NCBI GenBank assembly: GCA_905234575.1
Contig: CAJOIG010000034.1
Location: forward strand, 1 to 10,987
DNA length: 10,987 nucleotides
From: an uncultured Oscillospiraceae bacterium
GTDB lineage: Bacteria > Bacillota > Clostridia > Oscillospirales > Oscillospiraceae
Direction of reading: 5' to 3'
In this document: in pieces, positions 1-6,127 of the stretch
Layout of the letters: each line of letters opens with the position of its first letter
Position numbering within the stretch: position 1 is the first letter of the stretch
Notes under the pieces: model-generated
Told to the model about the DNA's origin: nothing
Databases searched by the model: none
The model's input: the letters and a program-made list of their open reading frames with translations, nothing else
Position numbers and translations under genes: made by a program

Positions 1-896
1 GCGTTCGCAAGGGACTTGGCAAAGACCTCCTCCCCGATCACGAGAACGCCCCCCGCCGGGACGGTCCAGCGGTCCGTGTTCCCGAAAGGACCCCAGGCGG
101 TCCGGTCCTTTCCGTCTTTCAGGGTCTCCTCCAGCGCGCGGAGCACCGCCGCGGTCTGTTCGGGTCCGACGGGCAGGCCCTCGACGATCGGGATACCGGC
201 GGCTCTTTTCATGCGCTTTGCCGCGCGGCGGCCCGCGGAGGACACAACGAGGTTCACCCGCGCGCGATAGGCGTGGGTCATTCCCTCGAAGCTCTCCCCC
301 ATCGCGAGCGAGCAGTTGACCGTGAAGCCCGCCTCCTCCAGCGTCCGGCGCAGAGCTTCGACGTTCCCGTTCACAGAGAAATCCAGCGGCGTCACGCCGA
401 CGAGATTCACGGAGCGATCCGGAGCCTCGGCATGCTCCGCGGGATCGGCGAAGCGGTCGAGGAAGGCCGTCAGCGCGAGGCCGACGCCGCTCGTATAGCT
501 CTTGAGGCCGTCTGTCGGCACCGGGAGCACGGGAAGGCCGGTCTCCTTCTCCATCAGATACGCCACCCCTCGATAATCAAAGGCGATAATGTGGGGGATG
601 GACGCGCCGCAGAGGGTGATGAAGCGGGGCGACAGGTCGGCCGCCGCCTGCTTCACGTCGCGGATGAGGACATCGTCGTCTCCCATGACCGCGGTGATCT
701 CGTCGAGGCCGGAAACGAACATGAGGCTGTCCGAATCGAACCAGCGCGGCTCGTCGTGGGTGGAATAGGTGGAGTTGCAGCCGGAGGGGTCGTGCAGGAC
801 CGTCATCCCGCCGAGCTCGTACAGCGCGGAGCATACGCCCGAGACGTCCGCCGTGTAGGTGGACGTGAACACATGGGTCTGGTAATCCTTTTTCAT
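1..896 (-). CDS. NifK-like nitrogenase component 1 subunit (3' end beyond window)
   Basis: This gene starts at 896 and runs off the left edge, so 298 residues are visible and the C-terminus is missing. It belongs to the nitrogenase component 1 (NifD/K/E/N, BchN/B, CfbD) superfamily, whose members bind Fe-S clusters and receive electrons from a NifH-type partner. Read by eye, three cysteines match the P-cluster ligands of NifK: C22 (GVCSALYEL), C40 (HDPSGC, compare HGSQGC) and C96 (FITLCGASIPHII, compare STTCMAEVIGDD). The segment SGLDEITAVMGDD takes the place of the family's FGG loop. The ATG overlaps the stop of the D-like gene in an ATGA, indicating translational coupling and a stoichiometric partner. 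The exact group within the superfamily and the substrate cannot be told. It could equally be called NifN/NifE-like, but placement after H and D suggests the K position. Confidence 0.85.
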   Translation of the reverse strand, partial: MKKDYQTHVFTSTYTADVSGVCSALYELGGMTVLHDPSGCNSTYSTHDEPRWFDSDSLMFVSGLDEITAVMGDDDVLIRDVKQAAADLSPRFITLCGASIPHIIAFDYRGVAYLMEKETGLPVLPVPTDGLKSYTSGVGLALTAFLDRFADPAEHAEAPDRSVNLVGVTPLDFSVNGNVEALRRTLEEAGFTVNCSLAMGESFEGMTHAYRARVNLVVSSAGRRAAKRMKRAAGIPIVEGLPVGPEQTAAVLRALEETLKDGKDRTAWGPFGNTDRWTVPAGGVLVIGEEVFAKSLAN

Positions 897-2188
897 CCGC
901 ACGCGCACCCCCAGCCTTTGACCTGCACAAGCTCCCGCATGGACTTTGTCTCCCGGAAGGCCTCCGCCATAAGCTCCAGCAAACGGCGGATGCCGCGGTA
1001 GCCGTACATGCCCTCGTTTTCGATGATGTTCACAAAATGCTCCGTATCGAGGAAATACGCCGCCTTCTGCCCCACGGCGAGGACGGGACCATCGTGACCG
1101 CGCTTCATGCGCCGGATGTTCCAGCCCAGGGACTGATAGATCTTCAGCGTCGGAGCGCGTTTTTGCAGCTCGTCAAAGATCTCCCGGGATTCCGTGAACA
1201 CGTCGATGAATACGGACTCCACGCGGAAGCCGTGGTCCAGAAGATACAGAGCAAGCTCAAGAGGCCGGTCCACGGCGGTGTAATCGAGAGCCACGGGGGT
1301 ATCCCCCAAAACCTCCCGGGTCCGGGCAGCGGCGGCCTCGGTCGACTCCCGCTCAGCCGCGATGTGCGCGTCGGACAAAGGCGCAAGACCGAGCGTCTCC
1401 GCGGCCATACGGAGATCGGCGTCGATGTCGTCGTAGCGGTAGCCTGGCCGCATCGGCAGCCAGGTCTGACCGAGACGCAGGCGCATATCCTTCGCGGCGG
1501 TATTCGCCGTGTTGTGGAAGGTGAAGTTCACGCAGGACGCTCCCATGCGGAGAAAATCGTCGTAGGACGCGCAGGTCTGAAGCTGGAGCACCTCCACCCC
1601 CGAGGCGCGTAAGAATGCCGTCAGATCGCAGTGCTCGCCGTAGGCAAAGCAATTGCCGACGTAGTTCACCCGGCGCAGGTCCTTGTCCGTCTTGGGCAGA
1701 AGCCGGTGGATCTGCCGCCAAAGGGACGGGATCGCCGGGGCCGTACGCCGCATGATGGGATCCATGTAGCAGTCGATGAAGTCGATGTCCGGGTACTTTT
1801 CCCGGAGGATTCGATAGACTCGCTGGTAGTTCACGGCCAGGAAATGGTGGATGCAGCTCGTATAGATGAGCAGCGCCCGGGGACGGACCGGCAGTTCCGC
1901 GATGATCCGCTCCGTGCCGCGCTGGAGCGCCTCCTCCATGTCCCCCTCCAGGATGTTGTCCTCCCCCACCGTGATGGTGGAGAGCCGGTCCATGGCTCCC
2001 ATTTCCGCCGTGGTCAGCACAACGCCGCGCAGGCAGCTCGTCGGGCAGACGAAGATCTCATGGGCCTCCGGCACCAGGGTCCCGATGTGGACGATGTTCC
2101 ACACCCCGCGCACCGGCGAGGCATAGCTCAGGCCGAGGTCGGCGTTGTACTCGTAGGTGAGGTCCCCCAGAAGCTGATACTCAAGCAT
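893..2188 (-). CDS. NifD-like nitrogenase component 1 subunit, 431 aa
   Basis: This is a 431-residue component 1 type oxidoreductase subunit, shorter than NifD (about 480-490) and close to BchN/CfbD size. The start at 2188 is chosen because GGAGG lies 6 nt upstream (2195-2199). It overlaps the H-like stop by 8 nt; an upstream in-frame extension would sit wholly inside the H gene. Visible cysteines are C48 and C52 (VCPTSC, at the GPxGC position), C112 (IYTSCIHHF, at the SECPIGLIGDD position) and VGEDNIL, like the FGGDKKL loop. The first NifD P-cluster cysteine seems to be absent (SYASPVRGVW). C219 (GASCVNFTFHNT) lines up with NifD C275, and H384 (TEHFVNII, before YGYRGIRRLLELM) lies near the NifD H442 position. 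The protein ends in WGCACG, an unusual terminal CxC. Function is inferred to be an ATP-dependent two-component reductase with the H- and K-like neighbours; the substrate is unknown. Confidence 0.88.
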   Translation of the reverse strand: MLEYQLLGDLTYEYNADLGLSYASPVRGVWNIVHIGTLVPEAHEIFVCPTSCLRGVVLTTAEMGAMDRLSTITVGEDNILEGDMEEALQRGTERIIAELPVRPRALLIYTSCIHHFLAVNYQRVYRILREKYPDIDFIDCYMDPIMRRTAPAIPSLWRQIHRLLPKTDKDLRRVNYVGNCFAYGEHCDLTAFLRASGVEVLQLQTCASYDDFLRMGASCVNFTFHNTANTAAKDMRLRLGQTWLPMRPGYRYDDIDADLRMAAETLGLAPLSDAHIAAERESTEAAAARTREVLGDTPVALDYTAVDRPLELALYLLDHGFRVESVFIDVFTESREIFDELQKRAPTLKIYQSLGWNIRRMKRGHDGPVLAVGQKAAYFLDTEHFVNIIENEGMYGYRGIRRLLELMAEAFRETKSMRELVQVKGWGCACG

Positions 2189-2942
2189 GACCGTCCTCCG
2201 TCGCGAGCATCCGGTCCGCCAGGGCGCGGATGCCCCGGGCATAGTCGCAGTCCGGATAGACCTCCATGACGCTGCGCCCGGTGTCCTGGGCGTCGGAGAT
2301 GTGGTCGTCCCGCGGCAGATCCGCCAGGATCTCCGTGCCAAGTTCGTCCGCCAGGGTCTTTACTTTTTCGTATTCGTCCGGGACATTCCGCCGGTTGAGG
2401 ATTAAGCCGCCGAGGCAGGCGTACCCGCGCTTGCGGAAGTTCTCCACGGCCATGGCGATGTTCGCAGCGGCGTAGATGGACATGTTCTCCCCCGAGGTCA
2501 CGATGAACACCCGGTCGGCATAGCCCTCCCGGATGGGCATGGCAAAGCCCCCGCAGACCACGTCGCCGAGGACGTCATACAGAACAAGGTCCGGCTTCAC
2601 CACCTCGAAGACATCCCGCTCGTCCAGCGCCTCGAATGCCGCCGCGATGCCGCGTCCGGCGCAGCCGAGGCCCGGCGTGGGGCCGCCCGCCTCTGCGCAG
2701 ACGATTCCGCGATAGCCCGTGACGATGAGGTCAGAAAGCGTCGCGGCGTCCCGCTTCTGCCGCAGGGTGTCCAGCATCGTGGGGATGCGCTCGCCCCCGT
2801 GCAGATAAAGCGTCGAGTCCGCCTTGGGGTCGCACCCCACCTGCAGGACCTTCATCCCCTTCTCGGCAAAGGCGCAACTGAGCGCCGTGCAGGCGGTGGA
2901 TTTCCCGATGCCGCCCTTGCCGTATACCGCGAAACGGTACAT
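2181..2942 (-). CDS. NifH-like Fe-S ATPase (nitrogenase-like reductase component), 253 aa
   Basis: This is a NifH/BchL/CfbC-family homodimeric iron protein that couples ATP hydrolysis to single-electron transfer into a component 1 partner. Motifs are complete: a P-loop GKGGIGKST at residues 8-16, switch CDPKADST at 37-44, cluster cysteine C94 in GLGCAGRG and C130 in DVLGDVVCGGFAMPIR. R97 occupies the position of the ADP-ribosylated arginine of NifH. At 253 residues it is shorter than classical NifH (about 275-295) and lacks the longer C-terminal tail. The start is supported by GGGAGG (2950-2955) 7 nt upstream. It is the first gene of an H-D-K operon and overlaps the D-like gene by 8 nt. Motif conservation makes a Fe-S reductase certain. 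Whether it serves N2, a tetrapyrrole, a sulfur compound or something else is not visible; no nifB, nifE or nifN is in the window. Confidence 0.95.
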   Translation of the reverse strand: MYRFAVYGKGGIGKSTACTALSCAFAEKGMKVLQVGCDPKADSTLYLHGGERIPTMLDTLRQKRDAATLSDLIVTGYRGIVCAEAGGPTPGLGCAGRGIAAAFEALDERDVFEVVKPDLVLYDVLGDVVCGGFAMPIREGYADRVFIVTSGENMSIYAAANIAMAVENFRKRGYACLGGLILNRRNVPDEYEKVKTLADELGTEILADLPRDDHISDAQDTGRSVMEVYPDCDYARGIRALADRMLATEDGHA

Positions 2943-2959
2943 ATTCTATCCTCCCAAAG

Positions 2960-2989
2960 AAAAATCTGCCGATCCGGACGGACGGCAGA
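2960..2989 (-). terminator. Terminator-like attenuator hairpin in the leader of the nitrogenase-like operon
   Basis: On the minus strand TCTGCCG (2989-2983) pairs with CGGCAGA (2971-2965). Inside it TCC pairs with GGA around a GTCC loop, with one bulged T, giving a 10-bp stem. TTTTTC follows immediately (2964-2959), then TTT. The U-run ends only a few bases before the H-like ribosome-binding site. The nearest gene upstream on this side is divergent, so the hairpin cannot terminate another minus-strand gene. It is therefore best read as an attenuator inside the leader. The sensing element (riboswitch, protein or leader peptide) is not recognised. Confidence 0.7.
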
Positions 2990-3081
2990 GCAGATACACA
3001 CGGACGTCAGAATAAGACGCCGCGCGGATGATCATATCGGCTCTTCCTGCTCAGAACTTGCTTCACAGTCGGATCGAATAC

Positions 3082-3110
3082 AGTTTACCAGAGACAGGGC
3101 TTCGTGTCAA
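3082..3110 (-). promoter_or_regulatory. Predicted promoter of the nitrogenase-like operon
   Basis: Read on the minus strand there is a perfect TTGACA (3110-3105), a 17-nt spacer and TAAACT (3087-3082, 4 of 6 matches to TATAAT). Transcription would begin near 3075, leaving a leader of about 130 nt before the H-like start at 2942. The spacing is ideal for sigma-A. This is a sequence prediction only. Confidence 0.55.
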
Positions 3111-3133
3111 TCGGGGAAAGCATCCGTTCAAAA

Positions 3134-3166
3134 CTTAACGTTCTCTTAACGTTACCGGGATATACT
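3134..3166 (+). promoter_or_regulatory. SnoaL-like gene promoter with CTTAACGTT direct repeat (response-regulator-type box)
   Basis: Two identical CTTAACGTT copies lie at 3134-3142 and 3145-3153, an 11-bp period. Equivalently this is TTAACG-N5-TTAACG, the geometry bound by OmpR/PhoB-family dimers. A -10 element TATACT follows at 3161-3166. At 16-18 bp upstream there is no acceptable -35 sequence, which fits an activator-dependent promoter with the repeat overlapping the -35 region. The box also lies upstream of the divergent nitrogenase-like promoter, so it could serve both directions. The regulator is unproven; an OmpR-family protein is encoded at 6128-6805. Confidence 0.5.
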
Positions 3167-3199
3167 GTTAACACCACTTTACTACAAAAGGAGGCCCCC

Positions 3200-4162
3200 A
3201 TGAAACGAACGATGAAAGTCATCCTCAGCCTCGCCTGTGTGCTGGCGCTGCTCCTGTCCTGCGGCATCGGAGCGCTTGCCTACACCGACGAGGAGATCGA
3301 CGCCCGATTCGCGGAACTTGAGCGCGCCCAGGACGCGGTCGAGATCCAGAACGTCATGAGCTGGCACGTCATGTACCACTGCTACGGCGAGCACCGCGCC
3401 GAGATGGAGAACCTCTGGGTGCAGGAGCCCCAGAACCAGGCGACGGCCTCCTTCGGCCAGAACCAGGGCTTCATGGTCGGCTACGGCTCCATCTGGGACG
3501 CCTATATGACCGGGCATGACCAGAGCTGGCTCAAGAGCGCGAAGCGCTACTGCGAGAAGAACGGCATCGACGTCTCCGACTGGACGGACGAGCAGATCCT
3601 TGACGTCTACGGCGGCGTGGGCCAGCTCCTGCTGCATGTGACCACCACGAGCATCATCGAGGTCGCCCGGGACGGCAAGACCGCCAAGGCCTTCTGGTAC
3701 TCCCCCGGCATGATCATGGAGACCGGCCAGAGCGCGGGCTCCATCTGGGAGGCCTACGGCGCGGACTTCGTGAAGGAGGGCGACAGCTGGAAGCTCTGGC
3801 ACCTGCATATGTTCACGGACTTCGGCGGCAGCTTCTTCGTCTCCCTGGGCTCCAACAGCTCCGGTGAGCCCACAGTCGTGAACGCCCAGACCGAGTGGAA
3901 GGGCGAGGAGGGCAATCAGCTCTTCCAGTCCGGCTCCCTGGAGATCAGCGAGGAGGACAACATCGACGATTCCACCCGCCACGACTACCTGTACAGCCCG
4001 CAGTACACCCAGTTCTCCGTCCACCGCCTGCGCTCGGAGATGGAGCTTTACCTGCCGGAGCCCTATGACACCTGGTCCTTCGACGACGGCAACTACGGCC
4101 CCACGGCGGTGGAGTGGGAATCCATCGGCGTCGATCTGAACGCCTGGTACGCCGCACAGTAA
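3200..4162 (+). CDS. Secreted SnoaL/NTF2-like domain protein, 320 aa
   Basis: The start at 3200 is set by AAAGGAGG (3188-3194) 5 nt upstream and by a clear export signal right after it; an upstream in-frame ATG at 3104 has no such support. Residues 1-27 form a signal peptide with a basic start and a hydrophobic core. It could be cut at ALA|Y (27/28) or used as a lipoprotein signal at LLSC (C21). Residues about 40-215 resemble an NTF2-like/SnoaL fold, with the typical last strands in GDSWKLWHLHMFTDF (195-209). The family includes small-molecule isomerases, hydratases and binding proteins. The C-terminal 100 residues (about 220-320) are acidic and aromatic, and I do not recognise them. It converges on the exported flavoprotein gene and shares its terminator, so both may act outside the membrane on the same compound. 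This link is inference; no catalytic residue can be assigned. Confidence 0.75.
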   Translation: MKRTMKVILSLACVLALLLSCGIGALAYTDEEIDARFAELERAQDAVEIQNVMSWHVMYHCYGEHRAEMENLWVQEPQNQATASFGQNQGFMVGYGSIWDAYMTGHDQSWLKSAKRYCEKNGIDVSDWTDEQILDVYGGVGQLLLHVTTTSIIEVARDGKTAKAFWYSPGMIMETGQSAGSIWEAYGADFVKEGDSWKLWHLHMFTDFGGSFFVSLGSNSSGEPTVVNAQTEWKGEEGNQLFQSGSLEISEEDNIDDSTRHDYLYSPQYTQFSVHRLRSEMELYLPEPYDTWSFDDGNYGPTAVEWESIGVDLNAWYAAQ

Positions 4163-4180
4163 TCCCCCGACAATCGCCGA

Positions 4181-4211
4181 AAGGGCGCGTCCGCTGTGGA
4201 CGCGCCCTTTT
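4181..4211. terminator. Shared intrinsic terminator between convergent genes
   Basis: GGGCGCGTCC (4183-4192) pairs perfectly with GGACGCGCCC (4198-4207) around a 5-nt loop. TTTTGTT follows on the plus strand and a short TTT follows on the minus strand. It sits between the stop at 4162 and the minus-strand stop at 4223. It is strong for the plus-strand gene and plausible for both. Confidence 0.85.
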
Positions 4212-4222
4212 GTTATGCGGTT

Positions 4223-5929
4223 TTACGACGAGCTGCCGGAGGCCGCGGAGACATATTCCTCCGGGCCGAACCAGTCGTCCGCCACTCTGCCGCCGAGGTA
4301 ATCCTCCACAATGACGCGGGCCGCCTTGGAGCCGCCCCACATGCCGGAGGTCTGGCAGGTGCCGCCGCCGTAGACCTCGCCGTCGTAGCCGGAGCAGCAC
4401 ACGCCGGCGGCAAACAGGCCCTTGATGGGAGTGAAGTACGGGTCGCAGACGTTGGCGTTATAGTCGATGCGGATGCCGCCGTTGGTGTTCAGGACGCCGG
4501 AGCTCAGGCGCAGCGCGTAGTACGGTCCCTCCCCCAGCGGGATCATGTAGGCCGCGGCCTTGCCGAAATAGCTGTCTCCCGTGCCGGCGGCACAGTCCGC
4601 CTCGTACTGCTCCACCGTCGCTGTAAGGCGGGCGGGATCGACGCCGATCTTCTCCGCCAGCTCCGCGATGGTGTCCGCCTTCACGACGTTTTCGTTTCCG
4701 GCGTATTTGACGAATTCGCTCTGCAGGTCGCACGGCGCGCCGACAAGGGCGTCGGAGAACTGGGAGTAATGCCGGGTGCAGCCCCCATTTTCGAAATGGG
4801 AGATGAGGCCCTGGCCGAGGATGGACCAGACCTTGCCCGCGAGCTCCACCATCTTGCCGGAGGCGGCGGTGTCGTTGATGGCCTCCGAGGTGAAGCGCAG
4901 GCCGTACTGGTTCACATAGAGGTTCGCCGGCTGCATCGTGGCGGCGACGCCGAGAGCCGAGTCGTACTCAAAGCCCTTGACGTTGTTGAAGAGGCTCGAA
5001 ACGGTGATGCCCTTGCACTGACCGTGGGCCGTCTGCTCCACGAGAAGATGGCCGTCGCCGTCCTGGCCCTCGCCCCAGCCGTGGCACTTCTCCTGCACGT
5101 CCTGGCCGGTGTAGTAGCTCAGAAGGTCGAAATTCGTGGAGAGTCCGCCGGTGGCGAGGAGCACCGCCTTGCAGGTGATGGTGGTGTAGGTCCCGTCGGC
5201 GTTTTTGACCTGGATGCCGGTGACCTCATACCCGTCGTCGGAGACGACCAGGGCGGTCGCGCGGGTGTTCAGGTACAGGGAGATGTTTTTATACGCCGGA
5301 TCGGACTCCACCTCCGCCCGGAGCTTCTGGATGGGGATTCGGCCGTTGCCGCCCTCGTAGAACATGCCGGACCAGCCGATATTGTGCTTCGTGAAGAGCC
5401 AGGCCGAGTTCTTGCCGCGGTCCAGGGACAGCTCCGCCAGCAGGATGGGGTCCTTGATGTAGCTGCTCGCGGCGGCCTGGGAATAGCCGGAGCGATACGC
5501 CTGGACCCGGTCCGACGCGCCGCCGGAGGGGGTGTTGCACTCGGCAAAGTTCGTGCTGCCTCCGCAGTCGCTGTTCTTCTCCAGCAGAACGATCTTCGCG
5601 TCCGGGGCCTGCTCCGCCAGGATCATGGCGCCCATCATGCCGCCGATGCCCGTGCCGACCACCACCACGTCCGCCGACGCGGTAAAGGCCGCCGGATGCA
5701 GGATGCCGATCTCGTCGGGATTGGCAAAGGTGGTGTACTTCGTGCCGCCGGCCACTGGGGTGCCCGCGGTCTGGGCCGCCGCGACCGTGCTGGCCGCAGT
5801 AGCGGCGTCAGGCTCCGCGTCCGCCAGCGCCGCGCCGCCCAGCAGGGACACCGCCGCCGCACCGACGGTCACCGCGCCGGCGCCCTTCAGAAAGTCGCGC
5901 CGGGCGATCTTTTTGCCTTCATGTTTCAT
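4223..5929 (-). CDS. Tat-exported FAD-dependent oxidoreductase (fumarate-reductase-like flavoprotein), 568 aa
   Basis: The N-terminus carries a twin-arginine signal (ARRDFLKGAGA, residues 9-19) with a hydrophobic stretch ending near ALADA (34-38). A linker to about residue 70 is rich in Ala, Thr and Ser. Next come the FAD Rossmann motif VVVVGTGIGGMMGA (88-101), LLEKNSDCGGST (115-126), LLATGG (257-262) and the C-terminal FAD motif GLFAAGVCCSGYDG (504-517). This is the FAD-binding-2 family (fumarate reductase, flavocytochrome c, urocanate reductase). GLRFTSE (343-349) matches the family's RFxNE loop, but LNTNGG (480-485) replaces HHTMGG. The clamp arginine near the C-terminal GG motif is also not evident, so the substrate is probably not fumarate. 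No heme-binding CxxCH or FMN domain is present; the electron donor must be separate. AAAGGAG (5941-5947) lies 11 nt before the start. Divergent from the two-component operon. Confidence 0.88.
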   Translation of the reverse strand: MKHEGKKIARRDFLKGAGAVTVGAAAVSLLGGAALADAEPDAATAASTVAAAQTAGTPVAGGTKYTTFANPDEIGILHPAAFTASADVVVVGTGIGGMMGAMILAEQAPDAKIVLLEKNSDCGGSTNFAECNTPSGGASDRVQAYRSGYSQAAASSYIKDPILLAELSLDRGKNSAWLFTKHNIGWSGMFYEGGNGRIPIQKLRAEVESDPAYKNISLYLNTRATALVVSDDGYEVTGIQVKNADGTYTTITCKAVLLATGGLSTNFDLLSYYTGQDVQEKCHGWGEGQDGDGHLLVEQTAHGQCKGITVSSLFNNVKGFEYDSALGVAATMQPANLYVNQYGLRFTSEAINDTAASGKMVELAGKVWSILGQGLISHFENGGCTRHYSQFSDALVGAPCDLQSEFVKYAGNENVVKADTIAELAEKIGVDPARLTATVEQYEADCAAGTGDSYFGKAAAYMIPLGEGPYYALRLSSGVLNTNGGIRIDYNANVCDPYFTPIKGLFAAGVCCSGYDGEVYGGGTCQTSGMWGGSKAARVIVEDYLGGRVADDWFGPEEYVSAASGSSS

Positions 5930-5970
5930 CGAACCACGTACTCCTTTCAGTTTCTTGCATACTTTCTCCT

Positions 5971-5991
5971 CCCCGCCGCGCTCCGGCGGGG
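5971..5991 (-). other. GC-rich hairpin in the 5' leader of the flavoprotein gene
   Basis: CCCCGCCG (5971-5978) and CGGCGGGG (5984-5991) form a perfect 8-bp stem with a 5-nt loop. It lies between the predicted start of transcription and the ribosome-binding site. No T-run follows on the minus strand (AGGAGAAAG instead), so it is not a normal terminator. An RNA-stabilising or regulatory hairpin is possible. Confidence 0.5.
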
Positions 5992-6008
5992 CATTTACTC
6001 TGATTTCA

Positions 6009-6036
6009 TTGTATCGGATTTATAAATGTTTTGCAA
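6009..6036 (-). promoter_or_regulatory. Predicted promoter of the flavoprotein gene
   Basis: On the minus strand TTGCAA (6036-6031), a 16-nt spacer and TACAAT (6014-6009, 5 of 6 to consensus). The -35 is only 4 of 6. The start of transcription would be near 6002, with about 70 nt of leader. The element overlaps a perfect 10-bp palindrome ATTTATAAAT (6018-6027). Confidence 0.4.
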
Positions 6037-6066
6037 TAAAAACCCGATATTTTTTTGTCAGCCATC

Positions 6067-6095
6067 TTTCCATCCGGCAAAATGCGCCGTATAAT
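6067..6095 (+). promoter_or_regulatory. Predicted promoter of the two-component operon
   Basis: A perfect -10 TATAAT (6090-6095) follows a 17-nt spacer after TTTCCA (6067-6072, 4 of 6 to TTGACA). Transcription would begin near 6102, and the response regulator starts at 6128 after AAGGAGGG. The weak -35 leaves room for an activator or autoregulation. Confidence 0.5.
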
Positions 6096-6127
6096 AGAAA
6101 AAAAGAAGAAAAGGAGGGCGACCATCT

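Noticed and set aside
273..2269. Plus-strand open frames opposite the D- and K-like genes, and a 117-codon minus-strand frame at 577-930
   Set aside because: Out-of-frame shadows of the component 1 genes, with Arg/Gly/Ala-rich translations and no motifs.
3182..4024. A minus-strand open frame opposite the SnoaL-like gene
   Set aside because: Antisense shadow with Val/Leu/Ala/Asp-rich translation; the plus-strand frame has a signal peptide and ribosome-binding site.
4196..6025. A long plus-strand open frame of about 600 codons opposite the flavoprotein gene
   Set aside because: It is antisense to a gene with clear FAD and Tat motifs, its translation is low-complexity Gly/Ala/Val/Arg, and it has no suitable start site. 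It is a shadow caused by high GC.
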